Assembly (NCBI RefSeq): GCF_020639365.1
Contig: NZ_JAINUL010000001.1
Span: forward strand, 3,884,216-3,948,215
Direction: 5' to 3'
DNA from: Streptomyces flavotricini
Lineage (GTDB): Bacteria > Actinomycetota > Actinomycetes > Streptomycetales > Streptomycetaceae
Length of the DNA stretch: 64,000 nt
Shown here: positions 25,511 to 33,317 of the stretch, piece by piece
How positions within the stretch are numbered: position 1 is the stretch's first letter
Layout of the letters: every line of letters starts with the position of its first letter
Position numbers and translations under genes: made by a program
Notes under the pieces: model-generated
What the model was told of the DNA's origin: nothing
The model's database searches: none
The model's input: only the letters and a program-made list of their open reading frames with translations

Positions 25511-25833
25511 CAGATGTCCTCACCCGTCCGCTTGGCAACGCGGATCTTGTTGCCCTCGTCGTCGAAGCGGAAACCGACGCGGGTAACGACCTTCTGGCCG
25601 TCCTTCTCCACAACCAGCTGAACGTTGCTGACGTGGATCGGCGCCTCGGTGATCACGATGCCACCGGCCTGCGAACCACCAGCGGTCTGACCGGCCTTGG
25701 TGTGCTTCTTGACCCGGTTGACACCCTCGACGAGGACGCGGTTCTCGCTGGGCATGGCCGCGATGACCTTGCCCTGCTTGCCCTTGTCCTTACCGGTGAT
25801 GACCTGGACCAGGTCGCCCTTCTTGATCTTCAT
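25510..25833 (-). CDS. rplX: 50S ribosomal protein L24
   Basis: Assembly-initiator protein of the large subunit. 107 residues; the KOW motif is at the start (MKIKKGDLVQVITGKDKGKQ). Overlaps rplE by one base and follows rplN by two bases. Confidence 0.98.
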   Translation of the reverse strand: MKIKKGDLVQVITGKDKGKQGKVIAAMPSENRVLVEGVNRVKKHTKAGQTAGGSQAGGIVITEAPIHVSNVQLVVEKDGQKVVTRVGFRFDDEGNKIRVAKRTGEDI

Positions 25834-25835
25834 GC

Positions 25836-26204
25836 TTACAGCACCTCCGGCGCGAGCGAGATGATCTTCATGAACTTCTTCTCGCGCAGCTCACGGCCCA
25901 CGGGGCCGAAGATACGGGTGCCACGAGGGTCGCCGTCGTTCTTGAGAATGACAGCGGCGTTCTCGTCGAAGCGGATGTACGAGCCGTCCTGGCGGCGGCG
26001 CTCCTTGACGGTGCGAACGATGACCGCCTTGACGACGTCACCCTTCTTCACGTTGCCACCGGGGATCGCGTCCTTGACGGTGGCGACGATGACGTCACCG
26101 ATGCCCGCGTAGCGGCGACCGGAGCCACCGAGAACACGGATGCAAAGGATCTCCTTGGCACCAGTGTTGTCGGCGACACGCAGTCGCGACTCCTGCTGGA
26201 TCAC
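25836..26204 (-). CDS. rplN: 50S ribosomal protein L14
   Basis: 122-residue large-subunit protein at the subunit interface. MIQQESRLRVADNTGAKEIL start and REKKFMKIISLAPEVL end are near-universal. First gene of the spc block; the 105-base space between it and rpsQ contains two hairpins, marking the S10/spc boundary. Confidence 0.98.
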   Translation of the reverse strand: MIQQESRLRVADNTGAKEILCIRVLGGSGRRYAGIGDVIVATVKDAIPGGNVKKGDVVKAVIVRTVKERRRQDGSYIRFDENAAVILKNDGDPRGTRIFGPVGRELREKKFMKIISLAPEVL

Positions 26205-26236
26205 GTCTATCTCCTGTTTGTCTGCCGGTTCCCGGC

Positions 26237-26266
26237 GGGGGCTTCACTCCGAGGAGCGAGGCCCCC
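26237..26266 (-). terminator. long hairpin at the S10/spc boundary
   Basis: Arms GGGGGCTTCACTCC (26237-26250) and GGAGCGAGGCCCCC (26253-26266) pair over 14 positions with one wobble and one mismatch and a GA tip. Lies in the rplN 5' region. Confidence 0.55.
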
Positions 26267-26285
26267 ACCGAGCCTGGCGGAACTG

Positions 26286-26307
26286 ACCTGAGGGAAACCC
26301 CTCAGGT
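26286..26307 (-). terminator. hairpin directly after rpsQ
   Basis: Perfect 9-bp stem ACCTGAGGG / CCCTCAGGT with an AAAC loop, two bases after the rpsQ stop. Could terminate or mark 3' processing of the S10 transcript. Confidence 0.6.
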
Positions 26308-26309
26308 GA

Positions 26310-26591
26310 TTACTTGGCCTTCTCGAGGATCTCGACGATGCGCCAGCGCTTGCTCGCCGACAGCGGACGCGTCTCCATGATGAGGACGCGGTCGCCGACG
26401 CCGGCAGCGTTCTGCTCGTCGTGAGCCTTGAGCTTGTTCGTACGGCGGATGACCTTGCCGTACAGCGCGTGCTTGACGCGGTCCTCGACGGCGACGACGA
26501 CGGTCTTGTCCATCTTGTCGCTGACGACGAGACCCTCACGGGTCTTGCGGAAGCCGCGCTCGTTCGTCTCAGTCACGTTCTTCTCGCTCAT
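26310..26591 (-). CDS. rpsQ: 30S ribosomal protein S17
   Basis: 16S rRNA-binding OB-fold protein, 93 residues. Contains GLVVSDKMDKTVVVAVEDRVKH-type core and ends with the SASKRWRIVEILEKAK conserved tail. Last gene of the S10 block; overlaps rpmC stop by one base. Confidence 0.97.
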   Translation of the reverse strand: MSEKNVTETNERGFRKTREGLVVSDKMDKTVVVAVEDRVKHALYGKVIRRTNKLKAHDEQNAAGVGDRVLIMETRPLSASKRWRIVEILEKAK

Positions 26592-26815
26592 CAGGCGCTC
26601 TCCACCGTCTCGATACCGAGCTCACGCTCGTGCATCAGGGTGTAGATGCGAGCGATGTCCTTACGGACGGACTTGAGCCGGCCGTTGTTCTCCAGCTGAC
26701 CCGTGGCCGCCTGGAAGCGGAGCTTGAACAGCTCCTCCTTGGCCTCGCGCAGCTTGCCAACGAGCTCCTCGTTGCCGAGCTCACGCAGCTCGGACGCCTT
26801 GGTTCCCGTCGCCAT
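26591..26815 (-). CDS. rpmC: 50S ribosomal protein L29
   Basis: Small helical protein near the tunnel exit, part of the docking site for SRP and trigger factor. 74 residues, MATGTKASELRELGNEEL start. The ATG overlapping the rplP TGA (TGATG) is chosen; a GTG one codon earlier is also in frame. Confidence 0.96.
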   Translation of the reverse strand: MATGTKASELRELGNEELVGKLREAKEELFKLRFQAATGQLENNGRLKSVRKDIARIYTLMHERELGIETVESA

Positions 26816-27234
26816 CACGACTCACCTGCCTCGCGCCGAACAATCCGGCACTTCATCGGAAGCTTGTGAGCAGCGCGGGTGAGCGCCTCACGAGCAATCT
26901 TCTCGTTCGGGTAGGACAGCTCGAACATGACCCGGCCCGGGTGCACGTTCGCGATCCACCACTCGGGAGAACCCTTACCGGAACCCATGCGGGTTTCGGC
27001 CGGCTTCTTCGTCAGCGGGCGGTCCGGGTAGATGTTGATCCAGACCTTGCCGCCACGCTTGATGTGGCGGGTCATCGCGATACGAGCCGCCTCGATCTGG
27101 CGGTTCGTCACGTAGGCGGGGGTGAGCGCCTGGATGCCGTACTCGCCGAACGAGACCTCAGTACCGCCCTTGGCCATACCGCGGCGCTTCGGGTGGTGCT
27201 GCTTGCGGTGCTTGACCCTACGAGGGATCAGCAT
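26815..27234 (-). CDS. rplP: 50S ribosomal protein L16
   Basis: 139 residues, contacts A-site tRNA and the peptidyl transferase region. MLIPRRVKHRKQHHPKRRGM start and the GKGSPEWWIANVHPGRVMFEL segment are diagnostic. 5 bases after rpsC. Confidence 0.98.
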   Translation of the reverse strand: MLIPRRVKHRKQHHPKRRGMAKGGTEVSFGEYGIQALTPAYVTNRQIEAARIAMTRHIKRGGKVWINIYPDRPLTKKPAETRMGSGKGSPEWWIANVHPGRVMFELSYPNEKIAREALTRAAHKLPMKCRIVRREAGES

Positions 27235-27239
27235 GTCGG

Positions 27240-28079
27240 TCAGGCCTCCGTTCCGGTGCTCTCAGCCGGAGCGGCGGCGGGAGCGTCGGCCTTGGGGGCC
27301 TCGGCACCAGCAGCCTGCTGCGGCTTGCGGCCACCACGGCCGCCGCGCTCGCCACCACGGCCACCACGGCCGGCGGGACGGTCGCCAGCGCCGGCACCAC
27401 GGGCCGGGCGGTTACCCGCACGGGCCGCAGCGTTCTCGGCGCGAACCTCGGCGATGTTCTTGACGTCGCCCTTGTAGATCCAGACCTTCACACCGATACG
27501 GCCGAAGGTGGTCTTGGCCTCGAAGAAGCCGTAGTCCACGTTCGCGCGCAGCGTGTGCAGCGGCACACGACCCTCGCGGTAGAACTCGGAGCGGGACATC
27601 TCGGCGCCGCCGAGACGGCCGCCGCACTGGATCTTGATGCCCTTGGCGCCGGCCTTCATCGTGCCCTGCATGCTCTTGCGCATGGCACGACGGAAGGAGA
27701 CGCGGGAGGAGAGCTGCTCGGCAACGGCCTGGGCAACCAGCTGAGCGTCGAGCTCGGGGTTCTTGACCTCGAGGATGTTCAGCTGGACCTGCTTGCCCGT
27801 GAGCTTCTCGAGGTCACCGCGGATGCGGTCGGCCTCGGCGCCACGGCGGCCGATGACGATGCCCGGACGAGCGGTGTGGATGTCCACACGCACGCGGTCA
27901 CGGGTGCGCTCGATCTCAACCTTCGAGATGCCGGCGCGCTCCATGCCGGACGTCATCATCCGACGGATGGCGACGTCTTCCTTGACGTAGTCCTTGTACA
28001 GCTTGTCGGCGTACCAACGCGACTTGAAGTCGGTGGTGATGCCGAGCCGGAACCCGTGCGGGTTTACCTTCTGGCCCAT
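27240..28079 (-). CDS. rpsC: 30S ribosomal protein S3
   Basis: Forms the mRNA entry pore with S4 and S5. 279 residues, about 45 more than E. coli. The KH domain is about 40-108 (GIVIGRRGAEADRIRGDLEKL), and the C-terminal domain runs to about 211. Beyond it is a low-complexity tail rich in Gly/Arg then Ala/Pro/Glu (GRGGERGGRGGR, then ADAPAAAPAESTGTEA). The start overlaps the rplV stop by one base (TAATG). Confidence 0.98.
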   Translation of the reverse strand: MGQKVNPHGFRLGITTDFKSRWYADKLYKDYVKEDVAIRRMMTSGMERAGISKVEIERTRDRVRVDIHTARPGIVIGRRGAEADRIRGDLEKLTGKQVQLNILEVKNPELDAQLVAQAVAEQLSSRVSFRRAMRKSMQGTMKAGAKGIKIQCGGRLGGAEMSRSEFYREGRVPLHTLRANVDYGFFEAKTTFGRIGVKVWIYKGDVKNIAEVRAENAAARAGNRPARGAGAGDRPAGRGGRGGERGGRGGRKPQQAAGAEAPKADAPAAAPAESTGTEA

Positions 28080-28426
28080 TACCGGGAACCTTCCTTGCTG
28101 CTGACGACCACGGTGATGTGGCTGGTCCGCTTGCGGATCCGGTAGGCACGGCCCTGGGCACGCGGACGGAACCGCTTCAGGGTCGGGCCCTCGTCCACGT
28201 ACGCCTCGCTGATGACCAGCGTGGAGGCGTCCGGGTGGTTGTAGTTGTGTGCGGCGTTGGCAATGGCGCTGTCCAGCACCTTGCCGACCGGCACGCTCGC
28301 GGCCTGCGGGGCGAAACGCAGGACCGCCTGAGCCTCCGTGGCATCCATGCCACGGATAAGGTCCACCACGCGGCGGGCCTTCATGGGCGTGACGCGGATG
28401 TACCGCGCCTGGGCCCTGGCTTCCAT
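28079..28426 (-). CDS. rplV: 50S ribosomal protein L22
   Basis: Lines the polypeptide exit tunnel with L4. 115 residues from MEARAQARYIRVTPMKARR; this ATG has AAGGGA upstream, while a start 12 codons earlier would run into the rpsS 3' end region and is not needed. The tunnel-tip loop FRPRAQGRAYRIRKRTSH looks wild type for macrolide-resistance positions. Confidence 0.97.
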   Translation of the reverse strand: MEARAQARYIRVTPMKARRVVDLIRGMDATEAQAVLRFAPQAASVPVGKVLDSAIANAAHNYNHPDASTLVISEAYVDEGPTLKRFRPRAQGRAYRIRKRTSHITVVVSSKEGSR

Positions 28427-28469
28427 GGTTGTCCCTTCGGTGTAAGTCATAGTCGTTACCACCCCGCCT

Positions 28470-28751
28470 TTAGCGGCGCTTCGACTTCCGGTCGTCCTTG
28501 ACGTGGCCGCGGAAGGTGCGAGTCGGCGAGAACTCGCCGAGCTTGTGGCCGACCATCGACTCGGTGACGAACACCGGGACGTGGGTCTTGCCGTTGTGCA
28601 CCGCGATGGTGTGACCCAGCATGGCCGGGATGATCATCGAGCGACGGGACCAGGTCTTGATGACGTTCTTGGTACCAGCTTCGTTCTGAGCGTCCACCTT
28701 CTTAACGAGGTGTCCGTCGACGAAGGGTCCCTTCTTGAGACTGCGCGGCAT
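28470..28751 (-). CDS. rpsS: 30S ribosomal protein S19
   Basis: Head protein of the small subunit partnering S13. 93 residues, MPRSLKKGPFVDGHLVKKVD start, IPAMLGHTIAVHNGKTHVPV core. 12 bases after rplB. Confidence 0.98.
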   Translation of the reverse strand: MPRSLKKGPFVDGHLVKKVDAQNEAGTKNVIKTWSRRSMIIPAMLGHTIAVHNGKTHVPVFVTESMVGHKLGEFSPTRTFRGHVKDDRKSKRR

Positions 28752-28763
28752 CTAAACCCGCTC

Positions 28764-29600
28764 CTAGCGCTTCTTGTTCGTCTTGCGGCGGCGGACGATG
28801 TACTTGCTCGAAGCCTTCTTCGGCGAGCGAGTACGACCCTCCTTCTGACCCCACGGGGAGACCGGGTGGCGACCACCGCTGGTCTTGCCCTCACCACCAC
28901 CGTGCGGGTGGTCAACCGGGTTCATCGCGACACCGCGGACGGAGGGGCGAACGCCCTTCCAGCGCATGCGGCCGGCCTTGCCCCAGTTGATGTTCGACTG
29001 CTCGGCGTTGCCGACCTCGCCGACCGTCGCGCGGCAGCGCGCGTCGACCAGGCGGATCTCACCGGACGGCATACGAAGGTGGGCCATCGTGCCCTCCTTC
29101 GCCAGCAGCTGCACGGAGGCACCCGCGGAACGGGCGAACTTGGCGCCACCACCGGGACGGAGCTCGATCGCGTGGATCGTGGTACCGACCGGGATGTTGC
29201 GGAGGGCCAGGTTGTTGCCGGGCTTGATGTCGGCCGTGGGGCCGTTCTCAATCCGGTCGCCCTGGGACAGACCGCGGGGAGCGATGATGTAGCGCTTCTC
29301 GCCGTCCGCGTAGTGCAGGAGCGCGATGCGCGCCGTGCGGTTGGGGTCGTACTCGATGTGCGCGACCTTGGCCGGCACGCCGTCCTTGTCGTGACGACGG
29401 AAGTCGATCACGCGGTAGGCGCGCTTGTGTCCGCCACCCTGGTGGCGAACGGTGATCCGACCGGTGTTGTTACGGCCGCCCTTGCTGTGCAGCGGGCGAA
29501 CCAGCGACTTCTCCGGCGTGGACCGCGTGATCTCGACAAAGTCGGCGACGCTGGAGCCACGACGGCCCGGGGTCGTCGGCTTGTACTTGCGGATACCCAT
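28764..29600 (-). CDS. rplB: 50S ribosomal protein L2
   Basis: One of the largest and most conserved 50S proteins, required for subunit joining and peptidyl transferase activity. 278 residues; the essential His is H231 in AMNPVDHPHGGGEG. Ends SSKYIVRRRKTNKKR. 39 bases after rplW. Confidence 0.98.
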   Translation of the reverse strand: MGIRKYKPTTPGRRGSSVADFVEITRSTPEKSLVRPLHSKGGRNNTGRITVRHQGGGHKRAYRVIDFRRHDKDGVPAKVAHIEYDPNRTARIALLHYADGEKRYIIAPRGLSQGDRIENGPTADIKPGNNLALRNIPVGTTIHAIELRPGGGAKFARSAGASVQLLAKEGTMAHLRMPSGEIRLVDARCRATVGEVGNAEQSNINWGKAGRMRWKGVRPSVRGVAMNPVDHPHGGGEGKTSGGRHPVSPWGQKEGRTRSPKKASSKYIVRRRKTNKKR

Positions 29601-29639
29601 TTCTCAGTCCTCGTCCGATTCCGGACGACTAGACCTCCG

Positions 29640-29963
29640 TTAGGAGGCCTGGCCGCCGAAGATGTCGATTCGGTCGCCCTCAGCGAGGGTCACGATGGCG
29701 CGCTTGGTGTCAGCGCGCTTGCCGAAACCGGTCTTGGTGCGCTTGCGCTTACCCTGACGGTTGATCGTGTTGACCCCGGTGACCTTGACCCCGAAGACCG
29801 CCTCGACGGCCTGCTTGATCTGGGTCTTGTTGGAGCCGGGCGCGACGATGAACGTGTACTTGTTCTCGTCCAGCAGCGCGTAGCTCTTCTCCGAGACAAC
29901 CGGCTTGATCAGCAGGTCGCGCGGGTCAGTGAAGGTCTTGCTGGTAACGGTCGCCTCGGACAT
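29640..29963 (-). CDS. rplW: 50S ribosomal protein L23
   Basis: Tunnel-exit protein and main dock for trigger factor and SRP. 107 residues with RDLLIKPVVSEKSYALLDEN and the Lys/Arg-rich loop NRQGKRKRTKTGFGKR. Overlaps the rplD stop by one base. Confidence 0.98.
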   Translation of the reverse strand: MSEATVTSKTFTDPRDLLIKPVVSEKSYALLDENKYTFIVAPGSNKTQIKQAVEAVFGVKVTGVNTINRQGKRKRTKTGFGKRADTKRAIVTLAEGDRIDIFGGQAS

Positions 29964-30613
29964 CAGGCGTCGCTCCCTTCGGTCTCATCGGCCTTGGGGC
30001 CAGACACGAAGGACTCGAGCGCGGCCTGGGTGAAGACCACGTCGTCAGAGACGATCACGTCGTACGTGTTCAGCTGGCCCGGCTCCAGGATGTGAACCTG
30101 GGGCAGGTTGCGGGCGGACAGCCACGCGGCCTCGTCGGCGCGCTCGACGACCAGGAGCAGGTTCTTGCGCTCCGAGATCTTGCCGAACAGCGTCTTGGCG
30201 GCCTTCGTGGAGGCGGCACCCTCGACCACGCCGGTGACGACGTGGATGCGGGAGTGACGCGCACGGTCCGAGAGGGCACCACGGAGGGCGGCGACCTTCA
30301 TCTTCTTGGGGGTCCGCTGCGAGTAGTCACGCGGCTGCGGGCCGTGGACGACGCCACCGCCGGCGAACTGCGGAGCGCGGGTCGAACCCTGACGGGCGCG
30401 GCCGGTGCCCTTCTGGCGGTACGGCTTGCGGCCACCACCACGGACTTCGCCACGGGTCTTCGTCTTGTGCGTGCCCTGACGGGCAGCGGCCAGCTGTGCG
30501 ACGACGACCTGGTGGATCAGCGGAACGCTGGTCTTCGCGTCGAAGATCTCCGCGGGGAGCTCGACGGTACCGGCCTTGTCGCCTGCCGGCGAAAGGATGT
30601 CAATGGTGCTCAT
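29963..30613 (-). CDS. rplD: 50S ribosomal protein L4
   Basis: Tunnel constriction protein; in E. coli it also represses the S10 operon by acting on the leader. 216 residues. Start MSTIDILSPAGDKAGTVELP with GAGG 5 bases upstream. The extended loop KTKTRGEVRGGGRKPYRQKGTGRARQG (residues about 50-76) lines the tunnel and appears normal. Confidence 0.97.
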   Translation of the reverse strand: MSTIDILSPAGDKAGTVELPAEIFDAKTSVPLIHQVVVAQLAAARQGTHKTKTRGEVRGGGRKPYRQKGTGRARQGSTRAPQFAGGGVVHGPQPRDYSQRTPKKMKVAALRGALSDRARHSRIHVVTGVVEGAASTKAAKTLFGKISERKNLLLVVERADEAAWLSARNLPQVHILEPGQLNTYDVIVSDDVVFTQAALESFVSGPKADETEGSDA

Positions 30614-30618
30614 TAACC

Positions 30619-31263
30619 TCAAGCCCCCTTGGCCGCGGTACGGACCAGGACGAGGCCGCCGTTCGGACCGGGGACTGCGCCCTTGATGAGGAGCAGACCC
30701 TTCTCCGCGTCTACCGCGTGGATGGTCAGGTTCTGGGTGGTGACGCGCTCGTTGCCCATACGACCAGCCATGCGCATGCCCTTGAAGACACGCCCAGGGG
30801 TGGCGCAGCCACCGATCGAACCGGGGGAGCGGTGCTTGCGCTGCACACCGTGACCGGCGCCGAGGCCCCGGAAGTTGTGCCGCTTCATGACACCGGCGAA
30901 GCCCTTGCCCTTGCTGTTGCCCGTGACGTCAACCTTGACGCCGGACTCGAACACCTGGGCGGTGATCTCCTGGCCGAGCGTGTACTCGCTGGCGTCGGAG
31001 GTGCGGAGCTCCACCAGGTGGCGGCGCGGGGTCACGTCGGCCTTGGCGAAGTGGCCCTTGAGGGGCTTGTTCACCTTGCGCGGGTCGATCTCGCCGAAGG
31101 CGATCTGGACCGACTCGTAGCCGTCGATGTCGTTCGTACGGACCTGGGTAACGACGCAGGGCCCGGCCTTGACGACGGTCACCGGGACGACACGGTTGTT
31201 CTCGTCCCAGACCTGGGTCATGCCGAGCTTCTCGCCCAGGACGCCCTTGATCTGCTTTGCCAT
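30619..31263 (-). CDS. rplC: 50S ribosomal protein L3
   Basis: Assembly initiator near the peptidyl transferase centre. 214 residues; the central loop contains KGKGFAGVMKRHNFRGLGAG and GSIGGCATPGRVFKGMRMAG. 5 bases before rplD and 14 after rpsJ. Confidence 0.98.
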   Translation of the reverse strand: MAKQIKGVLGEKLGMTQVWDENNRVVPVTVVKAGPCVVTQVRTNDIDGYESVQIAFGEIDPRKVNKPLKGHFAKADVTPRRHLVELRTSDASEYTLGQEITAQVFESGVKVDVTGNSKGKGFAGVMKRHNFRGLGAGHGVQRKHRSPGSIGGCATPGRVFKGMRMAGRMGNERVTTQNLTIHAVDAEKGLLLIKGAVPGPNGGLVLVRTAAKGA

Positions 31264-31277
31264 CTTCTCGACGCCTC

Positions 31278-31586
31278 TCAGAGCTTGATCTCGATGTCAA
31301 CGCCGGCCGGAAGGTCCAGGCGCATCAGCGAGTCAACGGTCTTGGGCGTCGGGTCGAGGATGTCGATCAGGCGCTTGTGCGTGCGCATCTCGAAGTGCTC
31401 GCGCGAGTCCTTGTACTTGTGCGGCGACTTGATGACGCAGTACACGTTCTTCTCAGTGGGCAGCGGCACCGGGCCTGCGACCGACGCACCAGTGCGGGTC
31501 ACCGTCTCGACGATCTTCTTCGCCGAGGAGTCGATGACCTCGTGGTCGTAGGCCTTGAGCCGGATGCGGATCTTCTGTCCCGCCAT
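31278..31586 (-). CDS. rpsJ: 30S ribosomal protein S10
   Basis: 102-residue head protein; also forms the NusB-S10 antitermination complex with NusG. MAGQKIRIRLKAYDHEVIDS start and PLPTEKNVYCVIKSPHKYKDSREHFEMRTHKR core (described by parts) are universal. First gene of the S10 operon. It has a leader of about 390 bases with a strong promoter at 31981-32008 and an element shared with the rpsL leader. Confidence 0.98.
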   Translation of the reverse strand: MAGQKIRIRLKAYDHEVIDSSAKKIVETVTRTGASVAGPVPLPTEKNVYCVIKSPHKYKDSREHFEMRTHKRLIDILDPTPKTVDSLMRLDLPAGVDIEIKL

Positions 31587-31974
31587 GGCTACTCCGTAGT
31601 CCTGTCTGTTGTGGAAACGCTCTGGCTCTCGGCCGGCTGTGGATCTCTCCACCGCTTCTCTCCGACCCACGCGGTCGGGCGTGTCGCACTCCCTCTACAG
31701 AAAATTCCCATACGGAAATTCCCTCGTCCAAGGGGGTGCGGCCCGAGGCCGCGGTTCGGGGGAGAAACACCCACCGAGCGCCTGGCGAACACCGTGCTGA
31801 CGCTTCCCAGAAGATTCCCGTACGTCCGCCCCATTGCTGCCCCGAAAGGCAGATAAAGGCGACGAGTACTGTGGGACTCGCTTCCGGTCCTCCCGGCGGG
31901 AGGCGCGCAGCATCGGCACTCAGCCGAGCAACTTGAGTAGTCTGCCATACAAGACACGTACTGCGCCAATCGGG
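31587..31974 (-). promoter_or_regulatory. S10 operon 5' leader
   Basis: About 388 bases with no credible gene. Besides the shared element at 31662-31686 it has two AAATTCCC direct repeats 14 bases apart (31702 and 31716), a related AAGATTCCCGTACG near 31811, and a GCGGCC-CGA-GGCCGC hairpin at 31738-31752. Function of these is unknown; a ribosomal-protein or RNA-structure control role is inference. Confidence 0.55.
31662..31686 (-). promoter_or_regulatory. 25-base leader element shared with rpsL (rpsJ copy)
   Basis: Differs from the rpsL-leader copy at 46836-46860 at one base. The minus strand can form CCGACC-GCGTG-GGTCGG, preceded by CGACACGC. It lies 76-100 bases upstream of the rpsJ start. 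Confidence 0.7.
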
Positions 31975-31980
31975 CCGAAG

Positions 31981-32008
31981 AGAATACCCCTCCCAGGTGA
32001 GTGGTCAA
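31981..32008 (-). promoter_or_regulatory. S10 operon promoter
   Basis: TTGACC (32003-32008), 16-base spacer, TATTCT (31981-31986) on the minus strand. Same -35 hexamer as the rplM and rpsL promoters. Confidence 0.72.
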
Positions 32009-32021
32009 ACTGCGCCACGCA

Positions 32022-32067
32022 GTGGGACGGCCCGGGCCCCGCTTGGGGTGCGTCCGGACCGTCCCAC
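32022..32067 (-). terminator. terminator of the glycan operon
   Basis: Outer 9-bp stem GTGGGACGG / CCGTCCCAC enclosing an inner CCCC-GCTT-GGGG hairpin, 5 bases after the last glycan-operon gene and 14 bases before the S10 -35 box. It separates the two transcription units. Confidence 0.65.
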
Positions 32068-32072
32068 CGGCC

Positions 32073-33203
32073 TCAGGTACGCGAAAGACTCCCGCAGCCG
32101 CCCGGCACGCCGGAGTCGACGGTCTTGCTCCGGTCGTACGGGTCCACGGGCGTGCCGGAGGGCGTGGGACCGGTCGGTGCGTCGTCGGAGAAGACGGGGT
32201 GCAGGTATCCGTCGTAGACGTCGCAGGCGCTGTTCGCGAGGTCGACGTCGTACTTCTCCAGCCAGATCTTGCCGACGGTGGCCTGCCACTTGCGCGGGTC
32301 GGCGATCGAGAAGGTGATCTCGCGCCGCACGATCGTGCGCTCCACCTCCGCGGCGCCCGCCTTCGCCTTCACGAACGGGTAGACGAAGGTGTAGTCGGCC
32401 TGCACGTTGGCCTGGCCGCCCTCCTTGCCGGGCTCCACCCACATCCGGCCGCGGACCTTGACCACGTCGCCCGCGGGCTTCAGCTCGGCCGGCTTGACCC
32501 GGGTGAACAGGTGCAGCGGGTCGTTCTCCTTCGTCGGAGCCGTCAGCGAGTCCTCCACGCGGCTCAGCTCGTCCTTCAGCTTCGGGTCCAGCAGCTCCAG
32601 CGCCGCCGCGGGCCGCTCCCCGCGCAGGGTCGCCGGGTCCAGGTTGGCCGAGACCAGGAACTGCTTGGCCTTCTCCAGCGCGTCGGCGACCTGCTCCTTG
32701 CTCATCCCGCCGACGGCCTGGGCCTCCGGGACCTCGATACCGGCCGCCCCGTCGGCCCACTGGAGGGCCGGGGAGCCCCTGAAGGGCTCCTTCAGCGTCG
32801 GCCGGTCCGGGTCGACGGCCGAGGGCGGTGCGCTGGGCCGGGCGGTCTCGGCGGGCAGCGGCTCACGGGCCTTGTCGTTCCGCTCGGCCTTCCCGGTGAC
32901 CTTGTCGATGACCAGCTCCGGGCGTACGGCGATCAGCGCGAGGGCCGCGATGAAGACCACCGCCGCCGCGGCCTTGATCCGCCGCTTGCCCCTCCCCCGC
33001 CCCTGCATCTCCTGCCAGGCCGGTCCGGTGCGCCAGCCCTGCGGCTCGGCGGAGCCGGCGCGCAGCCGCGCGGTGACCATGCGGGCGCGGGCGGAGGGCT
33101 CCTGCGGGGCCTGGCCGGAGCCCGTCTCGGCCTGCTCCATGAACCGGGCCCACTCCTCGTCGGAGATCGCCGGTCCGTCGCTGTCGTTGTCGTTCTTGCG
33201 CAT
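32073..33203 (-). CDS. membrane-anchored protein of unknown function
   Basis: 376 residues, not recognised as a named family. The N-terminal cytoplasmic part (about 1-72) is charged and begins with Asp/Asn-rich RKNDNDSDGP. One membrane segment follows (about 75-92, AAAAVVFIAALALIAV), then a Pro/Ala-rich linker and a large extracytoplasmic domain (about 140-376). That domain ends with SACDVYDGYLHPVF and GGCGSLS, whose Cys could form a disulfide. AGGGGTGG precedes the ATG. Last gene of the leftward glycan operon, after a 114-base gap from the GT-C-like gene. A role with the envelope glycan machinery is only inferred from position. Confidence 0.8.
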   Translation of the reverse strand: MRKNDNDSDGPAISDEEWARFMEQAETGSGQAPQEPSARARMVTARLRAGSAEPQGWRTGPAWQEMQGRGRGKRRIKAAAAVVFIAALALIAVRPELVIDKVTGKAERNDKAREPLPAETARPSAPPSAVDPDRPTLKEPFRGSPALQWADGAAGIEVPEAQAVGGMSKEQVADALEKAKQFLVSANLDPATLRGERPAAALELLDPKLKDELSRVEDSLTAPTKENDPLHLFTRVKPAELKPAGDVVKVRGRMWVEPGKEGGQANVQADYTFVYPFVKAKAGAAEVERTIVRREITFSIADPRKWQATVGKIWLEKYDVDLANSACDVYDGYLHPVFSDDAPTGPTPSGTPVDPYDRSKTVDSGVPGGCGSLSRT

Positions 33204-33317
33204 GTCCCACCCCTGGAATGTCCGGGGCCCCCGGGACCAGGTCCTGGGGGCCCCGCTGAAACGTTGCTGCTGCTTGCCGAAGCAGCCCGTGCCCGGGTCG
33301 GCGGGCCGCCCCCGCCG

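Noticed and set aside
28427..28462. Twelve extra N-terminal residues for L22
   Set aside because: The internal ATG has a better ribosome site and matches the family start.
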